Below, piece after piece: positions 45,143-56,327 of a stretch of 64,000 nucleotides of DNA (within the stretch, counting starts at the first letter, position 1; the number at the start of each line of letters is the position of its first letter). Source of the stretch: Proteus columbae (GTDB taxonomy: Bacteria > Pseudomonadota > Gammaproteobacteria > Enterobacterales > Enterobacteriaceae); the NCBI RefSeq assembly GCF_009914335.1, contig NZ_CP043925.1:2170001-2234000 (forward strand), read 5' to 3'. A program made the translations under genes and the position numbers. The notes under the pieces were generated by a model, which worked only from the letters and a program-made list of their open reading frames with translations, searched no databases and was not told the origin of the DNA.

Positions 45143-45616
45143 TTGTCAAGTTTATGCCCCTGCAATAGCCAATTATTCTACTCGAATTGCTGTGAGCCTT
45201 ACCATTTAGGTCAAAAAAACGCCCCAACAGCAGAAGCATTGATGCGTTCGCGTTATAGTGCGTTCGTTAAACATAATGCTGATTACTTAATAAAGACGTG
45301 GCATCCCTCTTGCCGTGTTGTCTCCTTGCATGATGAATTAGTTTCTGGCTTTCCAAATACACAATGGCTTGGACTCAATGTTATCTCATCGCAAGCAAGC
45401 ACAAATAAAAATGAGGCATATGTTGAATTCTCGGCTTGCTTTATTGAAAGAAATGCCGATGATAAACAGTACTTACATGAACGCTCTCGTTTTCTAAAAA
45501 TAGATGACTGTTGGTTTTATATTGACGGTGTGAAACCGAAAGTGGGACGAAACGATCCCTGCCCCTGTGGTTCAGGACGTAAATACAAAAAATGTTGTGA
45601 AAATAACATCAAATAA
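45143..45616 (+). CDS. ychJ: YchJ, SEC-C metal-binding-motif protein
   Basis: 157 residues with cysteine-rich SEC-C type motifs at both ends ([18 protein letters not shown] and [18 protein letters not shown]) around a conserved UPF0225/NTF2-like centre ([13 protein letters not shown]...[10 protein letters not shown]). The start is TTG at 45143, supported by TTAGGA 8 bases upstream and by agreement with the E. coli N-terminus (MSxLCPC). The function is unknown; zinc binding is likely. It is followed by purU after 38 bases. Confidence 0.92.
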   Translation: MSSLCPCNSQLFYSNCCEPYHLGQKNAPTAEALMRSRYSAFVKHNADYLIKTWHPSCRVVSLHDELVSGFPNTQWLGLNVISSQASTNKNEAYVEFSACFIERNADDKQYLHERSRFLKIDDCWFYIDGVKPKVGRNDPCPCGSGRKYKKCCENNIK

Positions 45617-45654
45617 CTGCAAACACAGAAGTAAAAGAAAGGATTTATCCATAC

Positions 45655-46503
45655 ATGCAACACCAAAATACTCAAAAAAAAATACTGCGTACTATTTGCC
45701 CTGATGCAAAAGGACTTATCGCTAAAATCACGAATATTTGCTACAAACATCAATTAAATATTGTTCAAAATAGTGAGTTTGTTGATCATCGTACAGGTCG
45801 CTTTTTTATGCGTACCGAGCTTGAAGGTATCTTTAATGATGAAACCTTTCTTGCCGATTTAGATGATGCCTTACCACAAGGCTCAAAACGTGAATTAAAT
45901 ACCGCAGGCCGTCGTCGCATTGTCATTATGGTGACAAAAGAAGCACACTGCTTGGGTGACTTATTAATGAAAAGTGCATTTGGTGATTTGGATGTAGAAA
46001 TTGCCGCCGTCATTGGTAATCACGATACGTTAAAACATTTAGTAGAACAATTTGGTATTCCTTTCCATCTTGTTAGCCATGAAGGCTTAACCCGTGATCA
46101 ACATGATGAAAAGTTAATTGCACAAATTAATCAATACAAACCTGATTATGTTGTACTCGCAAAATACATGCGTGTATTAACACCTGCATTTGTACAAAAC
46201 TTCCCAAATCAAATTATCAATATTCACCACTCTTTCTTACCTGCCTTTATTGGTGCACGCCCTTACCATCAGGCTTATGAGCGCGGTGTGAAAATCATTG
46301 GTGCAACAGCACACTACGTAAATGATAATTTAGATGAAGGCCCAATCATCACTCAAAATGTGATTAATGTTGACCATACGTTTTCTGCTGAAGATATGAT
46401 GAGAGCGGGTCGAGATGTTGAAAAGAATGTTCTTAGCCATGCTTTATATTGGGTACTTTCACAACGTGTCTTCGTTTACGGTAACAGAACAATCATTTTA
46501 TAA
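45655..46503 (+). CDS. purU: formyltetrahydrofolate deformylase
   Basis: 282 residues: the N-terminal ACT domain (ILRTICPDAKGLIAKITNICYKHQLNIV) and the C-terminal formyltransferase fold with the catalytic INIHHSFLPAFIGARPYHQAYERG and the aspartate in NLDEGPIITQ. It hydrolyses 10-formyl-THF to formate and THF, balancing one-carbon pools and supplying formate for purine synthesis. It ends at a strong terminator and is followed by tRNA-Tyr, the same neighbourhood as in E. coli. Confidence 0.96.
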   Translation: MQHQNTQKKILRTICPDAKGLIAKITNICYKHQLNIVQNSEFVDHRTGRFFMRTELEGIFNDETFLADLDDALPQGSKRELNTAGRRRIVIMVTKEAHCLGDLLMKSAFGDLDVEIAAVIGNHDTLKHLVEQFGIPFHLVSHEGLTRDQHDEKLIAQINQYKPDYVVLAKYMRVLTPAFVQNFPNQIINIHHSFLPAFIGARPYHQAYERGVKIIGATAHYVNDNLDEGPIITQNVINVDHTFSAEDMMRAGRDVEKNVLSHALYWVLSQRVFVYGNRTIIL

Positions 46504-46547
46504 GTTTTCTGTCACTAATAACGCAAACAGTGTGACTATCTGAAGGT

Positions 46548-46583
46548 AAACCGCGATATATTGCATATCGCGGTTTATTTTTT
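46548..46583 (+). terminator. rho-independent terminator of purU
   Basis: Perfect 12-base arms AAACCGCGATAT/ATATCGCGGTTT, 5-base loop, then ATTTTTT. Confidence 0.9.
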
Positions 46584-46692
46584 ATCTCTTATTAATAGAG
46601 ATGATATTGCTTAAAATCAATACGATAGCGCATAAAGCTTGAACGATGCGCACAATTTTACAGCAGTCAGTCTATTTTTAGTAAAATAGCGC

Positions 46693-46720
46693 TTTACAGA
46701 TCTCAGGTATTTGGTATTAT
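46693..46720 (+). promoter_or_regulatory. tRNA-Tyr promoter
   Basis: TTTACA (46693-46698) and TATTAT (46715-46720) with a 16-base spacer, then the GC-rich discriminator TGCGCCC that is typical of stringently controlled tRNA/rRNA promoters. Confidence 0.75.
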
Positions 46721-46758
46721 TGCGCCCGCTGTCACGGACAGCAAAACAATTTAATGTT

Positions 46759-46843
<85 letters not shown>

Positions 46844-46875
46844 TCTCCTCTTAGCTTTACCCAAAAAAATTCTTT

Positions 46876-47739
46876 TTATTCCATTTTATCAATTAAATCC
46901 AAAAATCGATTCAATACACTTGAATGATACTTAGATTTATAGATATAACAGCTATACTGAATTTCAGGCTGAGTTAATGGTATAAAGCATAAATCTGCTT
47001 CATACTCACTTTTCAATGGGTTTTCATCTGTTAATAAAAGAGAATGATGCGTTTGAATAAAACGTAAACAGCAATTAAGATCATCCATTATTCTGACACA
47101 CACTGCCTTTCCTCTATTCCCAATTTCACTCTCTAGTTTTTTTATCTTAGCTGTTTTGTATAATGCCGGATCACATAACCAAATATTTTCACTTAAAAGC
47201 CTATCAATATTATTATTCACATTATTCACGAGTGTTTTTTGACAACAAATACCCAAGTGTTTATTTTCTATTTTATGAAGAAGACTAAATTTTTCACTAA
47301 TAATTTTATCAGAACTTAATATTAATGTATTACCATCATAGTCGGGTATTTCTTCAAAGTTTTCTCTTGAAAATCGCATTATATTTATATGGGAATAATT
47401 TTTATTTGCTGCTTGATAAAACTGAGTTAAATACTGACTTTTTCCCCAATCATAATAAACATGAATGCTATTATTTATAATCCCCGAGATATGTTTTTTA
47501 GTTATCTCTTTTTCCTGAAGATAGAGCGATTTCAAATCATTATAAAGCTCAAGCCCCTCTTGGGTTAAACTCATGCCAAACTTCTCTCGCTTAAATAAAC
47601 GCTTTCCTAACACGGCTTCAAAGTCTTTGATAGATTTAGCGACGGGAGGTGTCGTGCGATTCATCACCCGCGCCGCTTTACTTAACGAGCCATTTTCGAC
47701 TACGGCCATAAAGGCTTCTAACTTACGAGAAAAAAACAT
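46876..47739 (-). CDS. LysR-family transcriptional regulator, target unknown
   Basis: 287 residues: N-terminal winged helix (LEAFMAVVENGSLSKAARVMNRTTPPVAKSIKDFEAVLGKRLFKR, residues 8-52) followed by a divergent effector domain rich in Asn, Lys and Ile. The base composition is more AT-rich than its neighbours. It sits directly beside tRNA-Tyr, between it and xthA. This suggests acquisition by transfer, but no integrase or direct repeat is visible. No divergent target gene is present, so what it controls is unclear. Confidence 0.85.
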   Translation of the reverse strand: MFFSRKLEAFMAVVENGSLSKAARVMNRTTPPVAKSIKDFEAVLGKRLFKREKFGMSLTQEGLELYNDLKSLYLQEKEITKKHISGIINNSIHVYYDWGKSQYLTQFYQAANKNYSHINIMRFSRENFEEIPDYDGNTLILSSDKIISEKFSLLHKIENKHLGICCQKTLVNNVNNNIDRLLSENIWLCDPALYKTAKIKKLESEIGNRGKAVCVRIMDDLNCCLRFIQTHHSLLLTDENPLKSEYEADLCFIPLTQPEIQYSCYIYKSKYHSSVLNRFLDLIDKME

Positions 47740-48187
47740 AATTCACCATTCCTTTGCTGTGTAGAATAAAATAATTTCATTGATTCATTTAATGTAAATA
47801 AAATAGTGATTAATTAATTTAAAAATTAATTTTATATAAAAGTAGTCTTATATAAATATTCTTTTACCTCCTTTTAATGAATACAATTTATAACTACAAT
47901 ATTATTTTTATTATGTCATCATTCTTCACATATAAAGAATAATAATACTTATATTCTTCTATCAAAGATTAGTTTATGTTTCTAGTTTGTTTAATTAATA
48001 TTTTTTGTTATGCAATTAATTATTTTTATTAAATTAGCGCGCTTTATTTAATGGCCTTTATTTTTTATCTCATTTTATCTTTCTCTTGATAAGCTGTGCC
48101 ATCATTTCAGTGATTTGCTTACATTCATTTTATGATCCTGCTAGTATAAGACATCCTATTATTCAATATATAAATGGTTACAGTCAC
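47740..48187. other. 448-base AT-rich gap between the LysR gene and xthA
   Basis: Long A/T runs, no frame I can support, and no clear promoter hexamers. It should hold the divergent promoters of the LysR gene and xthA. Confidence 0.45.
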
Positions 48188-48994
48188 ATGAAATTTGTCT
48201 CTTTCAATATTAATGGTTTACGCGCTCGTCCTCACCAACTTGAAGCTATCATAGAAAAACATCAGCCAGATGTTATTGGGCTTCAAGAAACGAAAGTTCA
48301 TGATGATATGTTTCCATTAGATACGGTGGGTGCCTTGGGTTATCATGTTTTCTATCATGGTCAAAAAGGGCATTATGGAGTTGCCTTACTCACAAAAGAA
48401 AAACCTGTCGCAGTACGTAAAGGCTTTCCTGGCGATGACGATGATGCTCAACGTCGAATGATCATGGCAGATATCGAAACACCAGCGGGTTTATTAACAG
48501 TTATGAACGGTTATTTCCCTCAAGGCGAAAGCCGTGATCATGAAACTAAATTTCCAGCAAAAGAAAAATTCTATGCTGACCTGCAAAATTACCTAGCCAC
48601 CAGCTTAAAACCAACCTCTCCAGTACTTATTATGGGTGATTTAAATATTAGCCCAACAGATAAAGATATTGGCATTGGCGAAAATAATATGAAACGTTGG
48701 TTAAAAACAGGTAAATGTTCTTTCCTACCAGAAGAGCGTGAATGGTTGGCAACCTTAATGGGTTGGGGATTAACAGATACATTCCGCCAACAACATCCTG
48801 AAACTGATGATAAATTCTCGTGGTTTGACTATCGTTCTAAAGGGTTTGATGATAACCGAGGCTTACGCATTGACTTACTTCTAGCAAGTCGCTGCTTAGC
48901 GGATAATTGTATTTCAACAGGAATTGATTACGAGATCCGTCGAATGGAAAAACCCTCTGATCACGCACCAGTTTGGGCTGAATTTAAAATCTAA
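48188..48994 (+). CDS. xthA: exodeoxyribonuclease III
   Basis: 268 residues from ATG 48188, the same length as E. coli XthA; the in-frame extension upstream is not conserved. Catalytic residues are visible in [12 protein letters not shown] (Glu34), [13 protein letters not shown] (Asp/Asn) and KPSDHAPVW (His). It is an AP endonuclease and 3'-5' exonuclease in base-excision repair. The ribosome site is weak. It ends at a terminator shared with topB. Confidence 0.97.
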   Translation: MKFVSFNINGLRARPHQLEAIIEKHQPDVIGLQETKVHDDMFPLDTVGALGYHVFYHGQKGHYGVALLTKEKPVAVRKGFPGDDDDAQRRMIMADIETPAGLLTVMNGYFPQGESRDHETKFPAKEKFYADLQNYLATSLKPTSPVLIMGDLNISPTDKDIGIGENNMKRWLKTGKCSFLPEEREWLATLMGWGLTDTFRQQHPETDDKFSWFDYRSKGFDDNRGLRIDLLLASRCLADNCISTGIDYEIRRMEKPSDHAPVWAEFKI

Positions 48995-49016
48995 TCAGAT
49001 AAAATCTTAATTCAGT

Positions 49017-49056
49017 AAAAGCACTTCCCTAAATAATAAAGGAAGTGCTTTTTTAT
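49017..49056. terminator. bidirectional terminator between xthA and topB
   Basis: Perfect 12-base arms AAAAGCACTTCC/GGAAGTGCTTTT around a 12-base loop, with T-rich sequence following. Confidence 0.87.
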
Positions 49057-49062
49057 TTGTAC

Positions 49063-51024
49063 TTAATTATCAGTAGTTGTTTCTTTACTCTGCGCTTTAT
49101 TTTTCGCGGGGCTTGCTTTGTTACTTCCTTTAGTTGCTGTCTTGCGCTTTTTATTATGCGCGGGTGCGGGAAGATTTCTGAAAGCTTGAATATTTGGACG
49201 ACGTTTCGCTTGAGTAATCAACTCTATCAAGGTGTTATTTAATGGCATCATAAAATCTTGATATTTAAATTGCTTCTCACTAATTTGCGTGAGTATCGAT
49301 TCCCAATGTGCAGTCATATCCGGTAAAGTTGCCATATCTGGCAATACATGAATTAATGCTCTACCCGCTGGGGTTGAATTAATGGCTCGCCCTTTCTTTT
49401 GCAAAAAACCACGCTTAAATAACAGCTCAATAATTCCCGCTCTTGTCGCCTCAGTGCCTAATCCATCCGTTGCTCTTAGGATTTTCTTAAGTTCTTTATC
49501 TTGAACAAAGCGCGCAATTCCAGTCATAGCTGAAAGTAATGTTGCATCAGTAAAAGGTCTTGGAGGCTGCGTTTGCTTTTCAACAATCTCTCCCTTTTCA
49601 CACAGCAGTTCATCACCCTTAGCCACTATTGGTAATGCAGAGCCGTCATTTTCAGCATCTTGCTCTTTCGCACCTAATAAAACTCGCCATCCTGCTTGCG
49701 CTAAAAAACGCGCTTTAGCGATAAACTTGCCATTCTCAATATCAAGTTCAATAACGCATTTACGATAAACAGCATCAGGCATAAATTGCATTAGATATTG
49801 GCGAGCCACGAGATAATAAATATTTTTCTCATTTTCACTTAATGAGATATTGCCCGTTTTTGCTGTTGGGATAATCGCATGGTGAGCATCCACTTTTTTA
49901 TCATCCCAACAACGATTCTTTTTATCAATATCTAGAGTATCTTGCGGTAATAAGCTTGCGTCATGTGTGCTGATCGCATTAATAACAGCATGGCGGCCAG
50001 CAAAATGTTCATCAGGAAGATAACGGCTATCAGAACGCGGATAAGTAATTAATTTATGCGTTTCATACAGACGCTGGCATGTATCTAAGACTTGTTGCGC
50101 GCTTAAACCAAAGCGTTTTGCCGCTTCAATTTGTAACGCTGAAAGCGAAAAGGGTAATGGGGCAATTTCAGACTCTTGTTTATCTTGGTAATCCGTAACA
50201 TTCGCTGGCTTGCCTTGAATTCTATCAACAACATGCTCTGCAAGTTTACGATTTAATAATCGCCCTTCTTCATCTTGCCAAGGTTCACAATGTTCACTTG
50301 GTTGCCAAATCGCGGTAAAGCGTTCATCGGCAGGTGTTACAACATGTGCTTTAACTTCAAAAAAATCTTTAGGAACGAAGTTTTCAATTTCTTCATCACG
50401 CCGAACCACTAAGCCTAATACTGGCGTTTGTACTCGCCCTACTGACAATACACCTTGATAACCATTACGCTGACCTAATAGCGTATACGCTCGAGTCATG
50501 TTAATACCATAAAGCCAATCTGCTCTTGCTCGCGCTAAAGCAGATACGCACAATGGTACAAACTCATGGTTATAACGTAGCTTATCAATAGCTCGCGTCA
50601 CTGCCGCTGGGTTTAAGTCATTAATTAAGCAACGACGCGCCTGTTTTCGTTGCTCTTCACTGATGTTTAAATAGTTAAGTACTTCATCTACTAAGAGCTG
50701 ACCTTCACGATCGGGGTCACCCGCGTGGATCACTTCTTTTGCCTGCTTAAGTAGTGTTTTGATGGTTTCTAACTGTTTTTTAACATCAGCTCGGGGCTTA
50801 AGTTGCCATTTTTCAGGAATAATGGGCAAATCATCTAACGACCAGCGGGCGTACCGCGGGTCGTATGCATCCGGCTCAGCTTGTTCAAGTAAGTGACCAA
50901 CACACCACGTCACATACTGGTTATCACCACAAAGAATAAAGCCATCGCCCCGTTTATGGGGCTTTGGCAATACATCAGCAATAGCGCGAGCAAGGCTGGG
51001 TTTTTCTGCAATAAATAATCTCAT
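49063..51024 (-). CDS. topB: DNA topoisomerase III
   Basis: 653-residue type IA topoisomerase: Toprim domain with [18 protein letters not shown] and [19 protein letters not shown], the catalytic tyrosine in [15 protein letters not shown] near residue 328, and a basic C-terminal tail ([19 protein letters not shown]) for DNA binding. It decatenates replication intermediates. It starts 4 bases after the end of selD, forming the topB end of a ydjA-selD-topB operon as in E. coli. Confidence 0.97.
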   Translation of the reverse strand: MRLFIAEKPSLARAIADVLPKPHKRGDGFILCGDNQYVTWCVGHLLEQAEPDAYDPRYARWSLDDLPIIPEKWQLKPRADVKKQLETIKTLLKQAKEVIHAGDPDREGQLLVDEVLNYLNISEEQRKQARRCLINDLNPAAVTRAIDKLRYNHEFVPLCVSALARARADWLYGINMTRAYTLLGQRNGYQGVLSVGRVQTPVLGLVVRRDEEIENFVPKDFFEVKAHVVTPADERFTAIWQPSEHCEPWQDEEGRLLNRKLAEHVVDRIQGKPANVTDYQDKQESEIAPLPFSLSALQIEAAKRFGLSAQQVLDTCQRLYETHKLITYPRSDSRYLPDEHFAGRHAVINAISTHDASLLPQDTLDIDKKNRCWDDKKVDAHHAIIPTAKTGNISLSENEKNIYYLVARQYLMQFMPDAVYRKCVIELDIENGKFIAKARFLAQAGWRVLLGAKEQDAENDGSALPIVAKGDELLCEKGEIVEKQTQPPRPFTDATLLSAMTGIARFVQDKELKKILRATDGLGTEATRAGIIELLFKRGFLQKKGRAINSTPAGRALIHVLPDMATLPDMTAHWESILTQISEKQFKYQDFMMPLNNTLIELITQAKRRPNIQAFRNLPAPAHNKKRKTATKGSNKASPAKNKAQSKETTTDN

Positions 51025-51028
51025 TACG

Positions 51029-52072
51029 TTAGTTAGTCACTTCAATCAACGCTTTTCCTGCCACTGGCTCAGTTAACTCACCGATAGAGGTTAGTTCAAT
51101 ATCAAAACGAGCAGCGACCTCTTTAACCTGTTCCACAGCTTCAGGTAATACAGCTAATAATAAGCCACCTGATGTTTGCGGATCACAGAGTAATTTACGT
51201 TGCATTTCAGTGATCTCACCAATTAAATGACCATAACTTTCAAAGTTACGGCCTGTACCACCAGGAACACAGCCTTGTTCAATATAAGACTCTACTTCTG
51301 GCAATCTTGGTACTTGTGAAAAGTGAATGGTGGCTTGTACACCAGAACCATCACAAATTTCACTTAAATGCCCTAACAAACCGAATCCTGTCACGTCGGT
51401 CATTGCAGTAACACCTTCGATATCAGAAAAATCTGCACCTGCTTTGTTCATACAGCACATAATTTCTGTCGCTAAACCTTGGTGCTCTGGTTTTAACAAA
51501 CCTTTTTTCTCAGCCGTTGTTAATACACCAATACCCAAAGGTTTAGTTAAAAAGAGCTGACATCCTGCTTTAGCTTCACTGTTTTTCTTCACTTTGCTCA
51601 CAGGCACGACACCTGTTACGGCAAGGCCAAAAATAGGTTCTGGCGCATCAATTGAGTGACCACCAGCCAGTGAAATGCCTGCTTCTTGGCAAGCGGCTCG
51701 ACCACCCTCAATCACTTCACGTGCAATTTCAGGTGCCAGTTTACTAATAGGCCAGCCTAAAATAGCGATTGCCATAATAGGTTTTCCGCCCATTGCAAAA
51801 ATATCACTGATTGCATTCGTTGCAGCGATACGCCCAAAATCATAAGGATTATCAACGATTGGCATAAAGAAATCAGTAGTACTGATAATACCTGTACCAT
51901 TTCCTAAATCATAAACAGCAGCATCATCTTTGGTTTCATTACCTACAAGTAAGTGAGGATCATGAAACTTAGCTTGTTCGCTATGTAAAATGGTTTCTAA
52001 AACTTTTGGCGAGATCTTACAACCACAACCTGCACCATGACTGTATTGTGTTAAACGAATTGCTTCAGACAT
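51029..52072 (-). CDS. selD: selenophosphate synthase (selenide, water dikinase)
   Basis: 347 residues: the catalytic Cys/Lys in [17 protein letters not shown] near residue 17, metal/ATP sites [21 protein letters not shown] and [18 protein letters not shown], and a C-terminal [10 protein letters not shown]. It makes selenophosphate for selenocysteine (e.g. formate dehydrogenase) and selenouridine. The active site has cysteine, not selenocysteine. It lies 15 bases after ydjA. Confidence 0.97.
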   Translation of the reverse strand: MSEAIRLTQYSHGAGCGCKISPKVLETILHSEQAKFHDPHLLVGNETKDDAAVYDLGNGTGIISTTDFFMPIVDNPYDFGRIAATNAISDIFAMGGKPIMAIAILGWPISKLAPEIAREVIEGGRAACQEAGISLAGGHSIDAPEPIFGLAVTGVVPVSKVKKNSEAKAGCQLFLTKPLGIGVLTTAEKKGLLKPEHQGLATEIMCCMNKAGADFSDIEGVTAMTDVTGFGLLGHLSEICDGSGVQATIHFSQVPRLPEVESYIEQGCVPGGTGRNFESYGHLIGEITEMQRKLLCDPQTSGGLLLAVLPEAVEQVKEVAARFDIELTSIGELTEPVAGKALIEVTN

Positions 52073-52087
52073 AACATGTCATCCTTT

Positions 52088-52639
52088 TTAAAAATAAGTC
52101 ACAAAATCAGTTAAGTCAGCAGGAGAAACCGTCATTGGCGCTTTCAGGGCTGGCGTACCTAAATAAAGGAAACCAATAATCTGGTCGTGTTCACCACAGC
52201 CAAGTCCTTCTCTTACAACTGCATCATGAGTCCAAGAGCCTGAACGCCAAATCCCCCCAAATCCTTGAGCAACAGCGGCCATTTGCATTGCTTGTACGCT
52301 ACAACCGGCTGCAACAACTTGCTCCCATTCAGGAACTTTAGGATGATCTTTCACTTTCGCAATGACCGTGATGATCAATGGGGCACGAAAAGGTGCATTT
52401 TTTGCTTTTTCTTCAACTTCTGGCCCTAAATTACCCACAACCGCGGCTTTATGTAGTAATTGGCTAAAACGTTCAATGCCTTCATTTTGCATCACAACGA
52501 AATGCCACGGCTTAAGTGCACCATGATCAGGCGCGCGCATACCGGCTTGTAAAATAGTATTGAGGGCTTCATTATCGGGGGCTGGAGTAGTCAGTCGGGA
52601 AGCTGAACGGCGGTTCAAAAGCAGTGTTAATGCATCCAT
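52088..52639 (-). CDS. ydjA: YdjA, FMN-dependent nitroreductase-family protein
   Basis: 183 residues of the minimal nitroreductase fold: [15 protein letters not shown], the FMN site [15 protein letters not shown] near residue 35, and [15 protein letters not shown] near 128. It forms a homodimer in the cytosol; the natural substrate is unknown. It is the first gene of the ydjA-selD-topB run. AGGAGAAT precedes the ATG. Confidence 0.93.
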   Translation of the reverse strand: MDALTLLLNRRSASRLTTPAPDNEALNTILQAGMRAPDHGALKPWHFVVMQNEGIERFSQLLHKAAVVGNLGPEVEEKAKNAPFRAPLIITVIAKVKDHPKVPEWEQVVAAGCSVQAMQMAAVAQGFGGIWRSGSWTHDAVVREGLGCGEHDQIIGFLYLGTPALKAPMTVSPADLTDFVTYF

Positions 52640-53184
52640 TTTTATTCTCCTGTCAGCATTTTATTTTAGCAAGATCCCATTCTTATGGGGATGGACAGTT
52701 CTTATCAATTCGCAGTATAACAAACTGTTATATTACCACCATCCGCAGATTTAGGCGGGAATTTTTCTAAAAATCAGGTGTGTGGTCATTTAATCGTAAT
52801 TTATTGTTCATAAAATGATTAATCTTAGCTTACTAAGTTAATTTAAGCTGATTTTGATCCTATTTTTCTTTTTAATTTGACGATTTTCTATATTACTTTG
52901 ATGCCTTTTTGTGTGAATTTATTTAACTATTTTTACGTAAGATAAATGTCTGCTTAATAACATCTTAAGCAAAAAGTTATCATTAGTGGTTTCCTAAAAA
53001 TCAATGACAGACATTCAATAAGAGCTATATTAGAATATTCCTTTATTGTTATTACTATTCTCTCTATTGATAACAACATTTTTTGTTTTAATAGTATGAG
53101 ATTATGTAGATGTAGCCTGCTTACCAATAATTCTAGCATGACTGTTTAGGATTAAATTTTAGCTTTACATGATGTGGAGATAAT
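52640..53184. other. 545-base divergent region between ydjA and sppA
   Basis: AT-rich, with no frame beyond about 60 codons that has a start and ribosome site, and no clear hairpin. It should contain both promoters, which I cannot place with confidence. Confidence 0.45.
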
Positions 53185-55041
53185 ATGAATAAAATTATGG
53201 AGTTAATCGGCGCAATATTAAAATTCAGTTGGCAAGCCATTAACTTTATCAGAAAATTAATCTTAAACGTTATTTTCTTTTTCCTTCTCTTTGTAGTCAT
53301 TGGTATTTTCTTAATTAGCAAAGAAGCACAAAAACCAATGGATTATGAAGGCGCACTTCTTGTTGATCTTAAAGGTGTGATTGTTGACCAAACTGCAACT
53401 CAAAATCCTTTAGGGGAAGTTGGGCGTGAGCTTTTAGGCGTTTCGGGTAGCCAGCTCCAAGAAAATTCATTATTTGAAGTCGTCGATACGCTACGCCTAG
53501 CCTCTCAAGATCCGAAAATTAAAGGTATGGTGCTTAAACTTGATGAATTTGCCGGCGCAGATCAGCCTTCGCTAAATTATATTGGTAAGGCACTTACTGA
53601 ATTTAAAAAAACAGGCAAACCGATTTTTGCAGTGAGTGGCTATTACAGTCAGCCGCAATATTATCTCGCTTCTTATGCAGATAAAATTTATCTCACACCT
53701 CAAGGTGCAGTGGGTGTTTATGGTTTTGGCTTTCAAAATCTCTATTACAAAACACTGTTAGAAAATTTAAAAGTAAGTACTCATATTTTCCGCGTAGGAA
53801 CGTATAAATCTGCGGTTGAACCGTTAATGCGCAATGGTATGTCTGCGGAATCTCGAGAAGCTTCATTACGTTTAGTTAATGCGCTGTGGTCTACTTATTT
53901 AACCCAAGTGGCAGAAAACCGTAGCATTACCACAGAAGATGTTTTCCCAGGTGCAAAAGAGATGATTGCACAGCTACGCAATGCAGATGGGGATAACGCA
54001 ACTTATGCGCTAAATCGTAAATTAGTGGATTCTGTCAGCTCATACTCTCAATTTGAAGCTGATATGACAGAAACCTTTCAGTGGGATAAAGAGAACAAGC
54101 AATTTAACAATATCAGTATTTATGATTATGCCGATACATTAACTTCATCATTACCTGCAAATGATGAAGGTAATATTGCCGTAGTCGTTGTTCAAGGTGC
54201 CATTATTGATGGTGAAAGCATTCCGGGCTCCGCAGGCGGTTCCACCATTGCAAATCAAATTCGCCAAGCCCGTTTAGATCCTAATATTCGAGCACTTGTA
54301 TTACGTGTAAATAGCCCAGGTGGTAGCGTTTCAGCATCAGAACAAATTCGCAGTGAAGTTGAAGCCTTTAAACAACAGAAAAAACATGTGGTTGTTTCAA
54401 TGGGAGGATTAGCAGCATCAGGAGGATATTGGATCTCCACACCTGCAAATAAGATTATTGCTAGTCCTTCAACATTAACGGGCTCTATTGGTATTTTCGG
54501 TGTTATTAATACCTTTGAAAACAGCCTAGAGTCTATTGGTGTTTATACCGATGGTGTCACCACATCACCTTTAGCAGGATTATCTGTCACCAATAAGTTG
54601 CCTGAAGAATTTGCCGAGTTGTTACAACTGAATATCGAAAGTGGTTATAAAACATTTCTTAATTTAGTGGCTGAATCTCGTAAAAAAACGCCAGCTCAAA
54701 TTGATCGTATTGCTCAAGGTCGAGTGTGGGTAGGAATAGATGCAAAAAATGTGGGTTTAGTCGATGAGTTTGGTGATTTTGATGATGCCATTGATGCCGT
54801 TGCTAAAATGGCAAAAATTAAAGAGCCTGTTATTGATTGGATGAAGCCAGAATTAAGTCTCTCTGAACAAATAATCATGAGCTTATCAAATAATGCAAAA
54901 GCTATTATCCCTGATCCATTACAAGCTTATTTACCAGCCCCTGTTTTAAGAGAAGTAAAATCACAAACAGAGTTTTATCGCAATATGAATGATCCGCTTA
55001 ACCGTTATGCGTATTGCTTATCTTGTGGTGAGATTCAATAG
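53185..55041 (+). CDS. sppA: protease IV (signal peptide peptidase, 67K type)
   Basis: 618 residues, equal to E. coli SppA. An N-terminal membrane anchor (LILNVIFFFLLFVVIGIFLIS, about 27-47) holds it in the inner membrane facing the periplasm. The tandem ClpP-like domains carry the catalytic lysine in FRVGTYKSAVEPL near residue 210 and the serine in SMGGLAASGGYWIS near residue 410. It degrades cleaved signal peptides. GTGGAGAT precedes the ATG. Confidence 0.96.
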   Translation: MNKIMELIGAILKFSWQAINFIRKLILNVIFFFLLFVVIGIFLISKEAQKPMDYEGALLVDLKGVIVDQTATQNPLGEVGRELLGVSGSQLQENSLFEVVDTLRLASQDPKIKGMVLKLDEFAGADQPSLNYIGKALTEFKKTGKPIFAVSGYYSQPQYYLASYADKIYLTPQGAVGVYGFGFQNLYYKTLLENLKVSTHIFRVGTYKSAVEPLMRNGMSAESREASLRLVNALWSTYLTQVAENRSITTEDVFPGAKEMIAQLRNADGDNATYALNRKLVDSVSSYSQFEADMTETFQWDKENKQFNNISIYDYADTLTSSLPANDEGNIAVVVVQGAIIDGESIPGSAGGSTIANQIRQARLDPNIRALVLRVNSPGGSVSASEQIRSEVEAFKQQKKHVVVSMGGLAASGGYWISTPANKIIASPSTLTGSIGIFGVINTFENSLESIGVYTDGVTTSPLAGLSVTNKLPEEFAELLQLNIESGYKTFLNLVAESRKKTPAQIDRIAQGRVWVGIDAKNVGLVDEFGDFDDAIDAVAKMAKIKEPVIDWMKPELSLSEQIIMSLSNNAKAIIPDPLQAYLPAPVLREVKSQTEFYRNMNDPLNRYAYCLSCGEIQ

Positions 55042-55054
55042 CCGTTTTTGTCTC

Positions 55055-55085
55055 AACACCTGCTCTTTCAGAGCAGGTGTTTTTC
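55055..55085 (+). terminator. rho-independent terminator of sppA
   Basis: Perfect 12-base arms AACACCTGCTCT/AGAGCAGGTGTT with a 3-base loop, then TTTCTCTTTTTT. Confidence 0.88.
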
Positions 55086-55285
55086 TCTTTTTTTCTGGCT
55101 TTATTTGGCATAATGTACTGACGAATATTTTTTGCCCGTTTTTATCAATAGTATTTTTAACACAATGATTTAAAGCAGATATTCATTAATCTCTATTTTC
55201 TTTTTTTAGCATCCTTTCCTTTTTTTATTCTGTAAACTCCCTATAATCAGGTATTTCTCACAGCCTAATAAGAGTGTTTTGTCTG

Positions 55286-56308
55286 ATGCAAAAGAAATCG
55301 ATCTACGTTGTATACACGGGTGGTACTATTGGTATGCAACATTCTGAACACGGCTATATTCCTGTATCAGGGTATTTGCAACGTCAATTAGCCAAAATGC
55401 CAGAGTTCCATCGCGAAGAAATGCCTGATTTCACAATCAAAGAGCACCTTCCACTGATCGACTCTTCAAACATTACCCCTGAAGATTGGCAATCCATCGC
55501 TGATGATATTAGTGAAAATTATCACAACTATGATGGATTCGTTATTCTTCATGGTACTGATACCATGGCATTTACTGCTTCTGCACTCTCTTTTATGTTT
55601 GAGAATCTTAGCAAGCCTATTATTGTTACTGGCTCTCAAATTCCTTTAGAAGCCTTACGGTCTGATGGACAAACAAACCTATTAAATGCACTTTATCTCG
55701 CTGCTCATCATCCAATTAATGAAGTAGCTCTATTTTTTAATAACACCCTGTATCGCGGAAACCGCACCGTAAAAGCACATGCCGACGGCTTTAATGCCTT
55801 TGCGTCGCCGAATAGCGCACCACTGTTAGAAGCGGGCATTAATATTAAACAATTTAAAATTAATTCCTTTCCTAAAGGAAATGGTGAATTTACTGCACAT
55901 AATATTACGCCTCAACCTATCGGTGTTGTCACAATTTATCCGGGCCTTTCCGATGAAGTTGTTAAAAACATCCTGATGCAACCTGTGAAAGCCTTAATAT
56001 TGCGCTCTTATGGTGTCGGTAATGCACCCTCACACCCTGCTTTACTTTCTACCCTACGTGAAGCAACAGAGCGTGGTATTGTTGTTATCAACCTTACACA
56101 ATGTATTTCTGGTCGAGTGAATATGGAAGGCTATGCAACAGGTCAAGCATTAGCGGAAGTTGGAGTGATCAGTGGCTTTGATATGACATTTGAAGCAACA
56201 TTAACTAAACTGCATTATCTCCTTAGCCAACAATATAATTACACTGAAATCTGCCGACTAATGCAGCAAAACCTACGCGGTGAAATGACATTAGACGATA
56301 ACGACTAA
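55286..56308 (+). CDS. ansA: L-asparaginase I (cytosolic)
   Basis: About 340 residues from ATG 55286 (MQKKSIYVVYTGGTIGM), which matches the E. coli start; the four extra codons upstream are not conserved. The threonines are in YTGGTIGMQ near residue 11 and VILHGTDTMAFTASA near 90. It hydrolyses asparagine to aspartate and ammonia, and the absence of a signal peptide fits the cytosolic type I enzyme. pncA follows after 19 bases, as in E. coli. Confidence 0.95.
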   Translation: MQKKSIYVVYTGGTIGMQHSEHGYIPVSGYLQRQLAKMPEFHREEMPDFTIKEHLPLIDSSNITPEDWQSIADDISENYHNYDGFVILHGTDTMAFTASALSFMFENLSKPIIVTGSQIPLEALRSDGQTNLLNALYLAAHHPINEVALFFNNTLYRGNRTVKAHADGFNAFASPNSAPLLEAGINIKQFKINSFPKGNGEFTAHNITPQPIGVVTIYPGLSDEVVKNILMQPVKALILRSYGVGNAPSHPALLSTLREATERGIVVINLTQCISGRVNMEGYATGQALAEVGVISGFDMTFEATLTKLHYLLSQQYNYTEICRLMQQNLRGEMTLDDND

Positions 56309-56327
56309 GTTTAATCTAAAGGTAAAA

